Assembly (NCBI GenBank): GCA_958295785.1
Contig: OY282377.1
Span: 4,466,896-4,530,895 of the forward strand
Direction: 5' to 3'
Length of the DNA: 64,000 bases
Source: an uncultured Latescibacterota bacterium
GTDB lineage: Bacteria > Latescibacterota > UBA2968
This document shows, piece after piece, positions 9,516 through 17,045 of this stretch (position 1 is its first letter; every line of letters starts with the position of its first letter). The position numbers were made by a program, and so were the translations under genes. A model generated the notes under the pieces. That model was given only the letters and a program-made list of their open reading frames with translations, had not been told where the DNA came from and made no database searches.

Positions 9516-9853
9516 AAAGTAAGAGGCGAGACGTGAAAGGCGAGCGGGAAGATCCGGACGCGAAGGCCGTGCGTCACTCGGGCGAAAGCTAAATGCCAGT
9601 GACTTTCGGTTTTTCCCAAATCGTCGCCTCCGGGCAATGTTGAACATCTCTTGATGGGTGGCTCTGCTGTGGGGTGTGACCCCCGTAAAAAAACGCCATC
9701 GGCAAATCGCTGATGGCGTTTTTGTTTTCCTATATTTTTCGTCTCTGATATACCCCATCCGTTTCACTGTTGCTCTCTTTCTTATCAAAAAAGCCCGTAA
9801 TACCCTGTTCCTTCTGCTGAACAGGGGTGTTTGTGTTCAGCAAGGGGAGTTCG
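9516..9853. other. Intergenic region between convergent genes
   Basis: No gene is supported in this 338-base gap. It begins with a short GGCGAGACGTGAAAGGCGAG-type repeat. A weaker hairpin CGAAAG with CTTTCG, followed by GTTTTT, lies at about 9581-9618. The strong bidirectional terminator is at 9685-9727. A further CCCTGTTC/GAACAGGG hairpin lies at about 9804-9827. Confidence 0.55.
9685..9727. terminator. Bidirectional intrinsic terminator
   Basis: The stem AACGCCATC (9692-9700) pairs with GATGGCGTT (9712-9720) around an 11-base loop. It is flanked by an A-run on the left and a T-run on the right, so it can end transcription from both the chrA side and the minus-strand peptidase. Confidence 0.8.
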
Positions 9854-11089
9854 TCACTCGAGTGAAGCCATTGGGCCGAGTGCGACTCGGGCGGGGTCCG
9901 CGTCGAGGGGATATTGCTCGAGGTAGGATGCGATGCGGTTTGGGGTGACAGCGTCGATTTCTGCGCGTTCTTCTGCGAGGGTCTTGAGCGGGGTGCCCGT
10001 GCTCAGGCTGCCCACGATTTGCGAGAAGCGCGACAGGCCGTTTTCCCCGCTGCATATCAACCCGGTCGCCTGTTTGGTTTTGGCGCGTTGGAGCGCGTCG
10101 TTGTCAATGCCGTTTTTTAAGTCGGCCATTTCGCGGCGCACAATGTCGAGCACGCGGGATGCGTTTTGCGGATCCACGGACAGGTACACGTAAAAAAGCC
10201 CGGCATCGCTAAAATCGATGTATTCTGCCGAGGCTTCATCCGCGAGGCCCTGTTGTATCACAGACCAATAGAGGCGGCTGTTGGTCAATGCGCCCAAATA
10301 AATGGCAAGCAGGTCGGCTGTGGGCGCGTGATCGTCGGCTGATGGCGGCGCGGGAAAGCCGAGGGCGATGTGTTCGCGCGCCACGTTCTCGCGCTGCACA
10401 ATGCGGGTTGAGGGATGGAAAATGGGCGCGGGTTGTTCGCGGGCATTGTCGGACGTGTGCCAGTTGCCGCACTGGGCTTCAACCTCACGAATGATCTCTT
10501 TGCGGTCAAACGCGCCCGTGATGACAAAGGTGAGGTTGTTCGCGCCATAGCGGCGTTGATGGTATTGTGCCATGCAATCCCGGCTGATGCCCCGCACCGT
10601 GTCCACTGTGCCCAACACGCTTTGTCCCAGCGGGTGATCCCCAAAGGCTTCCTGAATGAGATCATCCACAATGAGCGCGTCTGGCTGGTCGTGATACATG
10701 GCAATTTCTTCGAGAATGACTTGTTTTTCCGTGTCAAACTCGGCCGGGGGCAAGTTGGCGCGCATCATGTCGCTGAGGATTTCAATGGCATGGGTCGCAC
10801 GGTCGCGTTGCACCCAATGAAAATAGGCCGTGCCCTCCCACCACGTATAGGCGTTCCACATCGCGCCCAGGTCATCCACGTCGAGCGCGAGTTGTTGCCA
10901 GTCGCGCTTGGGCGTGCCCTTAAAACACATGTGTTCGAGAAAATGCGAGATGCCCAACAACTCAGGAACTTCGTCGCGCGATCCGGTTTGAACAAAAAAC
11001 CCCAATGCCGCGGATCGAATGCGCGGAATGGTTTCAAAAACGAGTTTGAGACCGTTGTCGAGGGTGTGGGTTGAAAAAGGTGATGACAT
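9854..11089 (-). CDS. M16 family zinc metallopeptidase
   Basis: This 411-residue protein is an insulinase/processing-peptidase-like M16 enzyme, similar to bacterial single-unit forms such as YmxG/PqqL relatives. The inverted zinc motif HxxEH appears as HFLEH at residues 49-53, and the distal glutamate region is ILEEIAMYHDQP. The start is the ATG at 11089, seven bases or so after AGGAGT. A longer frame starting at 11110 has no such site. Its neighbours do not reveal a substrate. It ends facing chrA with a shared terminator between them. Confidence 0.92.
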   Translation of the reverse strand: MSSPFSTHTLDNGLKLVFETIPRIRSAALGFFVQTGSRDEVPELLGISHFLEHMCFKGTPKRDWQQLALDVDDLGAMWNAYTWWEGTAYFHWVQRDRATHAIEILSDMMRANLPPAEFDTEKQVILEEIAMYHDQPDALIVDDLIQEAFGDHPLGQSVLGTVDTVRGISRDCMAQYHQRRYGANNLTFVITGAFDRKEIIREVEAQCGNWHTSDNAREQPAPIFHPSTRIVQRENVAREHIALGFPAPPSADDHAPTADLLAIYLGALTNSRLYWSVIQQGLADEASAEYIDFSDAGLFYVYLSVDPQNASRVLDIVRREMADLKNGIDNDALQRAKTKQATGLICSGENGLSRFSQIVGSLSTGTPLKTLAEERAEIDAVTPNRIASYLEQYPLDADPARVALGPMASLE

Positions 11090-11101
11090 TAAAAACTCCT
11101 G

Positions 11102-11577
11102 TAATACCAATTTGCTTTCAAGTTGTCCACATCCTGCCTGCCATCAGGGAGGAATGAGGAATGAGGAACAGACGTTCTGTACGGATCATGGGTTGCTTGT
11201 CTCAAGCATTTGGCCCTACAGCATCGGTTGTTGCCTTCGATGCGTTGGCTACGCCTGTGCCTACGGCGTGCGGCGACCGACTTTTTTTCACCAGCAAAAA
11301 AAAGTAGGCAAAAAATGCCGCTCTCAAACGCCGAGAGGCTGGCACAGCGCAAAGCGCTTTTGTAACAGAACGACATGTGCTGGCCTGCCAAGTGGGTTGC
11401 AAAATAGAGGTGGGTTGCGAGACGGCCTTGCGCGCTGTGCGTGATGGTTTTGTCTGAGGGTCTTTTGGGATGGCCTGGTTGCAATGGCTTCTCTGAATGC
11501 CTGCGTAAGGTCAAGGGAATCATTTGCGGGTCGCAGATCGCATCACATTAGGACAACAGCAATTCAATTTGGTATTA
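11102..11577. mobile_element. TIR-bounded non-autonomous element (about 476 bp)
   Basis: The ends at 11102-11128 and 11551-11577 are imperfect 27-base inverted repeats (about 21 matches), starting TAATACCAA and ending GTTGTCC. The interior holds no transposase. Most of the right half (about 11260-11577) is repeated in inverse orientation at 18018-18345. It behaves like a miniature inverted-repeat element. No target duplication was identified with confidence. Confidence 0.55.
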
Positions 11578-11730
11578 GAAGCCGTCTTAAAATTATCGGG
11601 ACCTACCCCCCTAACCCCGTTATTCGCTCCGCTCATTGTAGGGTATGGCTACGCCATGCCTGCGGCGTGCGCCTGTGCCTACAAGGAAGGGGGAATCAAG
11701 ATTCCCCTTCAAGAAAGGGGATAGAACATC
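11577..11730. repeat. Dispersed repeat, AGAAGCC-TCTTAAAATTATCGGG type
   Basis: The sequence begins AGAAGCCGTCTTAAAATTAT and runs through CCCCCCTAACCCCG, CGCTCCGCTC and GCCTGTGCCTACAAGGAAGG. A second copy in the same orientation starts at 20101. Its first bases match the terminal repeat of the small elements at 22558-22667 and 31946-32043. Confidence 0.55.
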
Positions 11731-11794
11731 TTCCCGCCCCGTTTTCGAGGATGGGCCGGGGGAGGGGGCCAAATGTATTTTATCAATACGTCCG

Positions 11795-12439
11795 TTACGC
11801 CAAAACGAGCGAAACCGCGAGCCAACCGCCAACCGGGATGATGTTGGAGACGAGTTTGGGGTGGTTGGCAACGCGGCGGTTGTAGTCCTGTATGCCGCGG
11901 CGCCCATCGCCTTCGGGAAGTGCGCGGTGGGCGTGCCCGTGCCCATTGGCATTGTCGGCAATGATGAGGCCGCCCGGGCGCGTGTTTTCAAGGGCAAAGT
12001 CGAGGTACGTGGGATAGCTTTCTTTGTCTGCGTCGATGAAGACGAGGTCAAAAGGGCCGTCCTGCACCGCGTCTTTCATCAGGGTTGCCCCGTCGCCCAA
12101 GCGCACTTCCGTTCGGTCTGACAGCCCGGCGTTTTCGTAATTGCGCCGCGTGACCTCGGCGTGTTTGGGCTCAATTTCCAAAGTGATGAATGTGCCATCT
12201 GCGGGCAGGGCGCGGGCGAGCCAGATGCCCGAATAGCCGGCGAGCGCGCCAAATTCGAGGATTTTTTTCGCGCCGATGGTTTTGGCGAGCAAATACAGGG
12301 TCTGCCCGGCTTCGGGGCTGACGGAGATGCGCGGAATGCCCCGTTCAACGGCTGCGGGCATAAGGCCCTTGAGCAACTCATCTTCCCGAGCGAAAACCTC
12401 CCGCCTGTACGTGTCGAGATCCGGATAGGATTGGTGCAT
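11795..12439 (-). CDS. Class I SAM-dependent O-methyltransferase
   Basis: The 214-residue protein matches the catechol/caffeoyl-CoA O-methyltransferase (Methyltransf_3) family. Motif I for S-adenosylmethionine binding is ILEFGALAGYSGIWLA, followed by LEIEPKHAEV and the metal and substrate motif DLVFIDADKESY, with NANGHGHA near the end. It acts on small hydroxylated substrates in the cytoplasm; the substrate is unknown. The ATG at 12439 follows AAAGGA. The open frame continues upstream in phase through a toxin-gene remnant, so an automatic caller may extend it wrongly to 12532 or 12637. Confidence 0.88.
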   Translation of the reverse strand: MHQSYPDLDTYRREVFAREDELLKGLMPAAVERGIPRISVSPEAGQTLYLLAKTIGAKKILEFGALAGYSGIWLARALPADGTFITLEIEPKHAEVTRRNYENAGLSDRTEVRLGDGATLMKDAVQDGPFDLVFIDADKESYPTYLDFALENTRPGGLIIADNANGHGHAHRALPEGDGRRGIQDYNRRVANHPKLVSNIIPVGGWLAVSLVLA

Positions 12440-12532
12440 GGGGTGTCCTTTGAATAAGGGTTGGCGTTGAAAAAATAAAACTAACAGTTCCCGCAGTTTC
12501 CACGGCACTGATTCATCGAGAAGCATTTTCAT
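12440..12532 (-). pseudogene. Truncated DUF5615-like (PIN-like) toxin remnant
   Basis: A start at 12532 gives MKMLLDESVPWKLRELL, which matches the usual beginning of DUF5615 PIN-like proteins (M-K-x-L-L-D-E-x-x-P). The similarity then stops, and after about 31 codons the frame runs into the methyltransferase. It overlaps the end of the DUF433 gene by 20 bases, the arrangement expected of an antitoxin-toxin pair. I infer that most of the toxin was deleted. The recognition rests on only about 17 residues. Confidence 0.5.
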
Positions 12533-12965
12533 AAGCGATTCCTTCCAAGACCTCTCTTGCCAAGTGAAGGGCCTGTACTGTCTGCTCGCGGCTTGCAGAA
12601 GGGAAATCGTCGAGAAACACCTCCAAGTTCTGCCCATCCGCCAAGTAATCGAACAGATTCCTCAACAGCAGACGAGTCCCCGTAAAAACGGGCGCGCCGC
12701 TCATCATCTCCGCGTCGCTGTGAACGACGCGGCTCGTTTCCCGATGCGCGTTTTTTTTGAGTGCATCAAGGGCCTGCTCGCGGCTCACGGATGGAAAGTG
12801 GTCCAGAAAGAGATACAAGTTGCGCCATTTTTCCATGTAGTCAAACAGCCTTTGCGTCGGCACATCTGTTCCTTCAAACATGGGGCCGTTGCCCGCGAAT
12901 TTCTCGTCGCTTTGAACAACGCCATCCCCAGTTGCGAGGGTCGCGCTTTTTGTCGTTTGTGCCAT
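12513..12965 (-). CDS. Tandem DUF433 protein (antitoxin-like)
   Basis: The 150-residue protein contains two DUF433 units. The first is at about 18-71 (FEGTDVPTQRLFDYM and FLDHFPSVSREQALDAL). The second is at about 81-141 (FTGTRLLLRNLFDYL and FLDDFPSASREQTVQAL). DUF433 proteins are small helix-turn-helix-like partners of DUF5615 toxins in predicted toxin-antitoxin pairs and usually have one unit. The start follows a GGAG site. It lies 15 bases after an oxidoreductase gene and overlaps a beheaded toxin start. Whether it still has a partner elsewhere is unknown. Confidence 0.8.
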   Translation of the reverse strand: MAQTTKSATLATGDGVVQSDEKFAGNGPMFEGTDVPTQRLFDYMEKWRNLYLFLDHFPSVSREQALDALKKNAHRETSRVVHSDAEMMSGAPVFTGTRLLLRNLFDYLADGQNLEVFLDDFPSASREQTVQALHLAREVLEGIAYENASR

Positions 12966-12980
12966 GGCAAATCTCCTCTC

Positions 12981-14030
12981 TCAATCCCGAAAATAAATTC
13001 GGCGGCCTTCTTTGGCCGATTGATAGGCAGCGAGAATCATTTCCACGGAAACGCGCCCGTCTTCCGGGGAAACGCGCTCGTCGCTCAGGCCGCGGATGTA
13101 GTCGATAAATGGCCGGGGAATGGCCGCGATGCGCTCGCCCTGACCTTTGGGAATGTCCATTTTGAACTCGGTCCATCGATCGTCGCCGCGCCGAATGTAT
13201 TTGAGCGGCACAGCGTCTTGCGGACGCGGCGCAGAGGTGGAAGGCGCGTCCCCGTAGTCTTGGATGAGGCTGCCCTCGTCGCCGTAGATTTCCGTGGTGT
13301 TGACGCCCGCGACAGTGGTCGAGCCGTTGAACAAAATGCCCATCATGCCGCTTTCAAACCGGAAAATGGCGACGCCATTGTCATCGGGCGCGCTGTCGGT
13401 CACGATGCTGTCGATTTCGGCCATCACAGACACGGGCCGGCCAAAGATCCAGTAGAACCAGTCTGCGGCATGGGTGGCATCGTCGAAATACATGCCGATG
13501 TTGGCGACCGGATCGAGGTGCCATTTAGATGCTCCTGTGACAAAGTGGGGATTGAGCAACACCGGGATGCAATGCCTCCGGCGCACAACCGCGATCTTGC
13601 CCACCGCGCCGCGCTCGACGAGGGCTTTGATTTTGCGATTGACCGGATCCCGCCGCATCTGAAAGGCCATGCTAAACATGACGCCCGAGTCGTTCACCGC
13701 GTCGATGATGTGGTCGCAATCTTCGAGGGTGGTGGCCATGGGTTTTTGAAGCAGGATATTTTTTCCCGCCTGTGCGGCCATCAGCGCGTATTCTGCGTGC
13801 CGATTGGTCTCGATGCCGATCATGACCGTGTCGATGTTTGGATCGCCGAGCACCGCGTCTGCCGATGCGCGAAATTCCAAGCCAAATTTGTCGGCGTTTG
13901 CGCGCCCGCGGTCTTCATTGTCGTCCCAGGTTGCGACGAGTTCCACGTCGTCAAAATGTTGCATCTGCCCGCAATAGGTGTTGATGTGCCCGTGCGCGTG
14001 GCTGATGACGCCGATGTGAACTTTGTCCAT
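12981..14030 (-). CDS. Gfo/Idh/MocA family oxidoreductase, atypical N-terminus
   Basis: This 349-residue protein has the overall Gfo/Idh/MocA layout: a Rossmann-like N-terminus, then LLQKPMATTLEDC in place of the usual EKP motif, then AFQMRRDPVNRKI. The dinucleotide-binding loop is unusual. It reads GVISHAHGHINTYCGQM, which lacks the GxGxxG pattern of its neighbour. NAD binding may therefore be altered or lost. It lies 12 bases after the gene at 14043-15035 and was probably transcribed with it. Substrate is unknown. Confidence 0.85.
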   Translation of the reverse strand: MDKVHIGVISHAHGHINTYCGQMQHFDDVELVATWDDNEDRGRANADKFGLEFRASADAVLGDPNIDTVMIGIETNRHAEYALMAAQAGKNILLQKPMATTLEDCDHIIDAVNDSGVMFSMAFQMRRDPVNRKIKALVERGAVGKIAVVRRRHCIPVLLNPHFVTGASKWHLDPVANIGMYFDDATHAADWFYWIFGRPVSVMAEIDSIVTDSAPDDNGVAIFRFESGMMGILFNGSTTVAGVNTTEIYGDEGSLIQDYGDAPSTSAPRPQDAVPLKYIRRGDDRWTEFKMDIPKGQGERIAAIPRPFIDYIRGLSDERVSPEDGRVSVEMILAAYQSAKEGRRIYFRD

Positions 14031-14042
14031 GATTACCCCTAT

Positions 14043-15035
14043 CTATTTTACGTGAACAACGGTTTCGGTATCCAGCGATTCTATGGCTGCGGCAATGACC
14101 TTTTGCGCGGCGAGGGCGTCTGCCGCAGACCCGTCGATAGCCTCGGGCGCGACCCCGTCGCCGACCTCGCGGAGAAAGGTGTCAATGCGGTCTCGGAACG
14201 TGTCGATAAAGTCGCCAAACCCGCCAAATGCCGGGTCCGTGTACACTGTTTTTTCCAAATTGCCCGCGGGATACAGGGTGAGTTCGTGCCACATGTCTTC
14301 AAGGACAAACCGCCCGCCTGTGCCGGCGACTTCGCAGCGCTCCATTGGATGGCCGCGCTCGATATCGTAACTGCCCGTGAGCGAGCCGACCACGCCGTTT
14401 GTGAACCGCATGTTGAACTGCGCGGTGGACCAGATCGTGCGCCCCGGTGCTTTGGTGGCAAAACAGTGAACCGCTTCCACATCTCCGCAAAAATAGCGCA
14501 TCACGTCAATCGTGTGTGGGTGCAGGGCTTTGAGGTGGTAATACGGCGAACTCTCTGCCGGGTTCATGATCCACATCGCCATGTTGACAAAGAGCAGATG
14601 GCCCAAGCGGCCCTCGTCAACCCATTTCTTGGCGAGGCGGGCCGCAGGCGTAAAGCGGTGGTTGAGGTCAATGCCATAACACACGCCCATGTCCTCGGCT
14701 TTGGCGACCATCTCCTCGCCGTGGGCAATGCTGTTGGAGATGGGCTTTTCGCCCAAGACGTGGCAACCGGCTTCGAGTGCTTGCATCGTGGGCGCGTAGT
14801 GGTCGCTGCTGTATTCATACCCGCCCGTGGCCACGCTGACCACATCGGGCCTACATTCATCGAGCATTTTTTGCACATTGTAAAACGCGGTCACGCCCAG
14901 GCGGTTGGCGGCTGCATTGGCGCGGGTTTCGTCAATATCGCACACGCCGATGAGCGCGGATCGCTCATTTTCAACGTAAATATCAGCGTGCCGGTTGCCA
15001 ATTGGCCCCAGCCCGATGACGCATACACGTAGCAT
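14043..15035 (-). CDS. Gfo/Idh/MocA family oxidoreductase
   Basis: The 330-residue protein has a canonical GLGPIGNRHA dinucleotide-binding loop, the GEKPIS catalytic motif and IDLNHRFTPAA. It is a probable NAD(P)-dependent sugar or polyol dehydrogenase. The start is the ATG at 15035 behind TTGGAGA. The longer frame to 15197 translates a repeat-rich spacer. It forms a pair with the atypical homologue at 12981-14030; one may supply activity and the other a partner or a different substrate. Confidence 0.92.
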   Translation of the reverse strand: MLRVCVIGLGPIGNRHADIYVENERSALIGVCDIDETRANAAANRLGVTAFYNVQKMLDECRPDVVSVATGGYEYSSDHYAPTMQALEAGCHVLGEKPISNSIAHGEEMVAKAEDMGVCYGIDLNHRFTPAARLAKKWVDEGRLGHLLFVNMAMWIMNPAESSPYYHLKALHPHTIDVMRYFCGDVEAVHCFATKAPGRTIWSTAQFNMRFTNGVVGSLTGSYDIERGHPMERCEVAGTGGRFVLEDMWHELTLYPAGNLEKTVYTDPAFGGFGDFIDTFRDRIDTFLREVGDGVAPEAIDGSAADALAAQKVIAAAIESLDTETVVHVK

Positions 15036-15178
15036 AGTTGGTCTCCAAGTCAGCGGTAAAAGGCGAGAAGCGAGAAGCGAGAAGGCCGCCCAACCCCATC
15101 CGCCGTCGGAACAGGCCCCTGTGCTTGTCCTCGTACTCGGCGGCAGATGGATGGGGGCTGAAAGCTGAAAGCTAATTC

Positions 15179-16081
15179 TCAGTCCATCCGCTCCCATGCC
15201 CCTCGGATGATATACCGCATCAAATCGGCGTCGGCTTCGTAGAGCGCGTCTAAAACGTGTCCGACGATGGGATCTTCGATCATCGCGCTTGGCCTCTCGC
15301 CCATCACCGCATCGTCGGAAAAGAAGCGGTGTCGGGGAAGCGAGGCCACGATATCATTCATGCCCAGATTCTTCACATGCGGAATCAGGGCTTCTTCGAG
15401 CAACTCGGGATCCACGTTGTGCAGCAACTCGGCGCGCTTGTTCACATCGCGCAGGTCAGCCAATGCCCGCAACCACTCGAATGACACTTTTGACCGGGCC
15501 TCGGCATTGTCCATTGGATCTAGCGTATCTTCCACAGCGCGGCGAAACGTGCCCGGCGTCATGGCGCGGATCAAATGCGTGTTGAACCCCCGTCGCTCTG
15601 GATCGTAGTCGATCAATCCGGTCAACATCTCGGTGGGCAAACGCGCCACCACTGCTGTCGAATAACCCGGATTGCCATTTTCATCCACATCCGTCAGAGA
15701 CAAAACTTCTTCGGGGTCTTCGTCCAAAACGACGAGCGCGGCCTGCGCTTCAACGGTCAATGTATGCACCAGTGCCGCGGCATCTTCTCTTTTGCCCGCA
15801 CGGAGCAAGTTGCGTATCTGGCTACTCTGCGTGGTCAATTCCAAAAATCCGGCCGACCACGCGCCGGTCACCAACCGGTCATCTTGAACCTCGATGGGCG
15901 TCGCGTCGGGTTCTTCTGTCCAACCCGCTTTTGAGGCACCGAGACGCATCATCCCCTTTTCCACCTTGGCCTGACACACAACGCACAAGCGCGTATTCGA
16001 AACGGCCTCGAGGCGTTGTGCTGGAATAACCGCCTCGCACATCACACACTTGACCCCTGTCCGGCCTTCAAGCGGCTGCAT
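15179..16081 (-). CDS. Hypothetical protein with N-terminal C4 zinc knuckle
   Basis: I do not recognise the 300-residue protein as a whole. Residues 12-36 carry CVMC and CVVC separated by 17 residues, as in TraR/DksA-type zinc fingers. The remainder is acidic and helical, with repeated segments such as VVARLPTEMLTGLIDYDPE and LLHNVDPELLEEALIPHV that suggest helical-repeat packing. The ATG at 16081 follows GGAGG. A good promoter at 16125-16153 lies just upstream, so it is likely a single-gene or first-gene unit. DksA itself is much shorter, so an RNA polymerase role is not implied. Confidence 0.7.
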   Translation of the reverse strand: MQPLEGRTGVKCVMCEAVIPAQRLEAVSNTRLCVVCQAKVEKGMMRLGASKAGWTEEPDATPIEVQDDRLVTGAWSAGFLELTTQSSQIRNLLRAGKREDAAALVHTLTVEAQAALVVLDEDPEEVLSLTDVDENGNPGYSTAVVARLPTEMLTGLIDYDPERRGFNTHLIRAMTPGTFRRAVEDTLDPMDNAEARSKVSFEWLRALADLRDVNKRAELLHNVDPELLEEALIPHVKNLGMNDIVASLPRHRFFSDDAVMGERPSAMIEDPIVGHVLDALYEADADLMRYIIRGAWERMD

Positions 16082-16124
16082 ATTGGCCCTCCATTGAGAT
16101 GAGACGAAGGAAACAGCGGGGATA

Positions 16125-16153
16125 AATGTAACCGAACAAGCGCGAAATGTCAA
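16125..16153 (-). promoter_or_regulatory. Promoter for the C4-zinc protein
   Basis: On the minus strand TTGACA (16153-16148) and TACATT (16130-16125) are spaced by 17 bases. The predicted start near 16118 gives a leader of about 37 nt before the ATG at 16081. Confidence 0.65.
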
Positions 16154-16187
16154 CATCCAACCTACTGTTTACAAAAGATTTACAAAC

Positions 16188-16216
16188 TTGACAAACAGAG
16201 CGAATTTCGCTATATT
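16188..16216 (+). promoter_or_regulatory. Strong plus-strand promoter with no gene behind it
   Basis: TTGACA (16188-16193) and TATATT (16211-16216) are separated by exactly 17 bases. The expected start near 16223 is immediately followed by a perfect terminator hairpin, so the product would be a tiny RNA or an abortive transcript. Confidence 0.6.
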
Positions 16217-16224
16217 ACAACCAT

Positions 16225-16266
16225 CGCCGAAAAGATCACATCCGACCTTTTCGGCGTTTTTGTTTT
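16225..16266 (+). terminator. Intrinsic terminator directly after the promoter
   Basis: CGCCGAAAAG (16225-16234) pairs perfectly with CTTTTCGGCG (16247-16256) around a 12-base loop, followed by TTTTTGTTTT. It is oriented on the plus strand, yet no plus-strand gene precedes it. Confidence 0.75.
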
Positions 16267-16280
16267 CATCCGAGTCCGCG

Positions 16281-16327
16281 CCCCAAAAAACAAAGGCGCG
16301 ATTCAAAAATTTTGAACCGAGCCTTTG
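16281..16327 (-). terminator. Intrinsic terminator of the SLATT-like unit
   Basis: On the minus strand CAAAGGC pairs with GCCTTTG, with an inner TTCAAAA/TTTTGAA pairing, and TTTTTT follows. It ends transcription coming from 16437-16958. Confidence 0.75.
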
Positions 16328-16331
16328 AGGA

Positions 16332-16435
16332 TTAAGCATTCTCATCTTTTTTGGCGATTCCTTTTGCGGTGGTTGTGGCCTTGGCGGTGGTTGTGGCCTT
16401 GCTGGACTCCCACTCCGTTCCTCCAATCTTTCCAT
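16332..16435 (-). other. Possible tiny downstream reading frame, start unclear
   Basis: Right after the SLATT-like stop, the same frame stays open for 34 codons and encodes GGTEWESSKATTTAKATTTA followed by KGIAKKDENA. It stops five bases before the terminator stem. It contains an 18-base tandem repeat. No standard start exists in this frame, but one extra A in the AAA of ATGGAAAG (16435-16428) would join the ATG at 16435 to it. It may be a frameshifted small gene, a read-through tail or chance. The overlapping proline-rich frame runs through the terminator and is not preferred. Confidence 0.3.
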
Positions 16436-16436
16436 A

Positions 16437-16958
16437 TTATGCCTGTGTTGATATGCTCTTATGTGCATATCGGTCCTCCATGACTTTATACGCATCGGCG
16501 GCATGTATCTCGTTCAACTTCTGATCTTCCCGAATATCCGCGTACCCCGCGTTACCGGTCAAACTCGTAATTCTCTGCAACAGTTGTCTATTTCCCTCTA
16601 AAGCCTCCTCATTCGCAATTGTCCCATCGTCAACACTGCGCCACAATGCGTGCCATTCGCTTTCCAATTCGCTACATTGCAACCTAATCGCATGCAGGAT
16701 TGCAGCTTTTCGTCCATAATCAGAGACAAAATCCCAAGCAATAATCAGCGCGATTCCCATCCCAGAGATGAGTTGCGCGATTGGCGGCAGTGCATCTAAA
16801 AATGCGGCAATGCCACTCGTCGCTGCGGCAAAAAGCAAAACCCGCACGATGTTGTAGTTGCGTTTGTAACGGTCGGAAAGCGCGGCATAGTATCGGACGA
16901 GCCGCGTAACATCCAAGAGGTCTTGCCAAACCTCATTTCTAATTTCATCGGAAACCAT
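16437..16958 (-). CDS. SLATT-like two-TM membrane protein
   Basis: The 173-residue protein has a short N-terminal helix, two hydrophobic segments at about 41-58 and 62-80, and a long soluble C-terminal helix region. This layout resembles SLATT domain proteins, predicted membrane effectors in nucleotide-signalled defence systems, but I recognise it by architecture rather than by a diagnostic motif. It has a good Shine-Dalgarno (AGAGGTGG), its own promoter (16994-17022) and its own terminator. No nucleotidyltransferase sensor is adjacent. A generic small membrane protein is the alternative. Confidence 0.55.
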   Translation of the reverse strand: MVSDEIRNEVWQDLLDVTRLVRYYAALSDRYKRNYNIVRVLLFAAATSGIAAFLDALPPIAQLISGMGIALIIAWDFVSDYGRKAAILHAIRLQCSELESEWHALWRSVDDGTIANEEALEGNRQLLQRITSLTGNAGYADIREDQKLNEIHAADAYKVMEDRYAHKSISTQA

Positions 16959-16993
16959 ATCGCCACCTCTTTGTCATTTACGCTACCTGCTAT

Positions 16994-17022
16994 TTTGTAA
17001 GTTATGCGAACCGATCTGTCAA
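16994..17022 (-). promoter_or_regulatory. Promoter for the SLATT-like gene
   Basis: On the minus strand TTGACA (17022-17017) and TACAAA (16999-16994) are 17 bases apart. A second TTGACA overlaps just upstream, giving a direct repeat of the -35 hexamer. Confidence 0.5.
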
Positions 17023-17045
17023 TGTCAAGCGAATCTTCTATTTTT

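Larger units (their letters stand above)
11090..11794. other. Gene-free 705-base region built of repeats
   Basis: No gene is supported. The region consists of a TIR-bounded element at 11102-11577 followed directly by a second repeat family at 11577-11730. Open frames through it are non-conserved between repeat copies and are rejected as genes. Confidence 0.6.

Noticed and set aside
9590-9730. Possible structured RNA (SRP-like) before the terminator
   Set aside because: The conserved GGAAGGAAGCAGCC-type apical loop of bacterial SRP RNA is absent on both strands, and no promoter is visible.
11089-11523. Open frame MIPLTL... shared with the one at 18072-18332
   Set aside because: The two copies belong to a repeated element. 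Differences fall at all codon positions and the frames end differently, so conservation is of DNA rather than protein.
12564-15032. 822-codon plus-strand open frame opposite two oxidoreductase genes
   Set aside because: It is antisense to well-supported genes, has no family motif or ribosome site, and its residues mirror high-GC codons of the real frames.
16169-16504. Proline-rich minus-strand frame overlapping the end of the SLATT-like gene
   Set aside because: It runs straight through the intrinsic terminator at 16281-16327 and has no ribosome site at its longer start.
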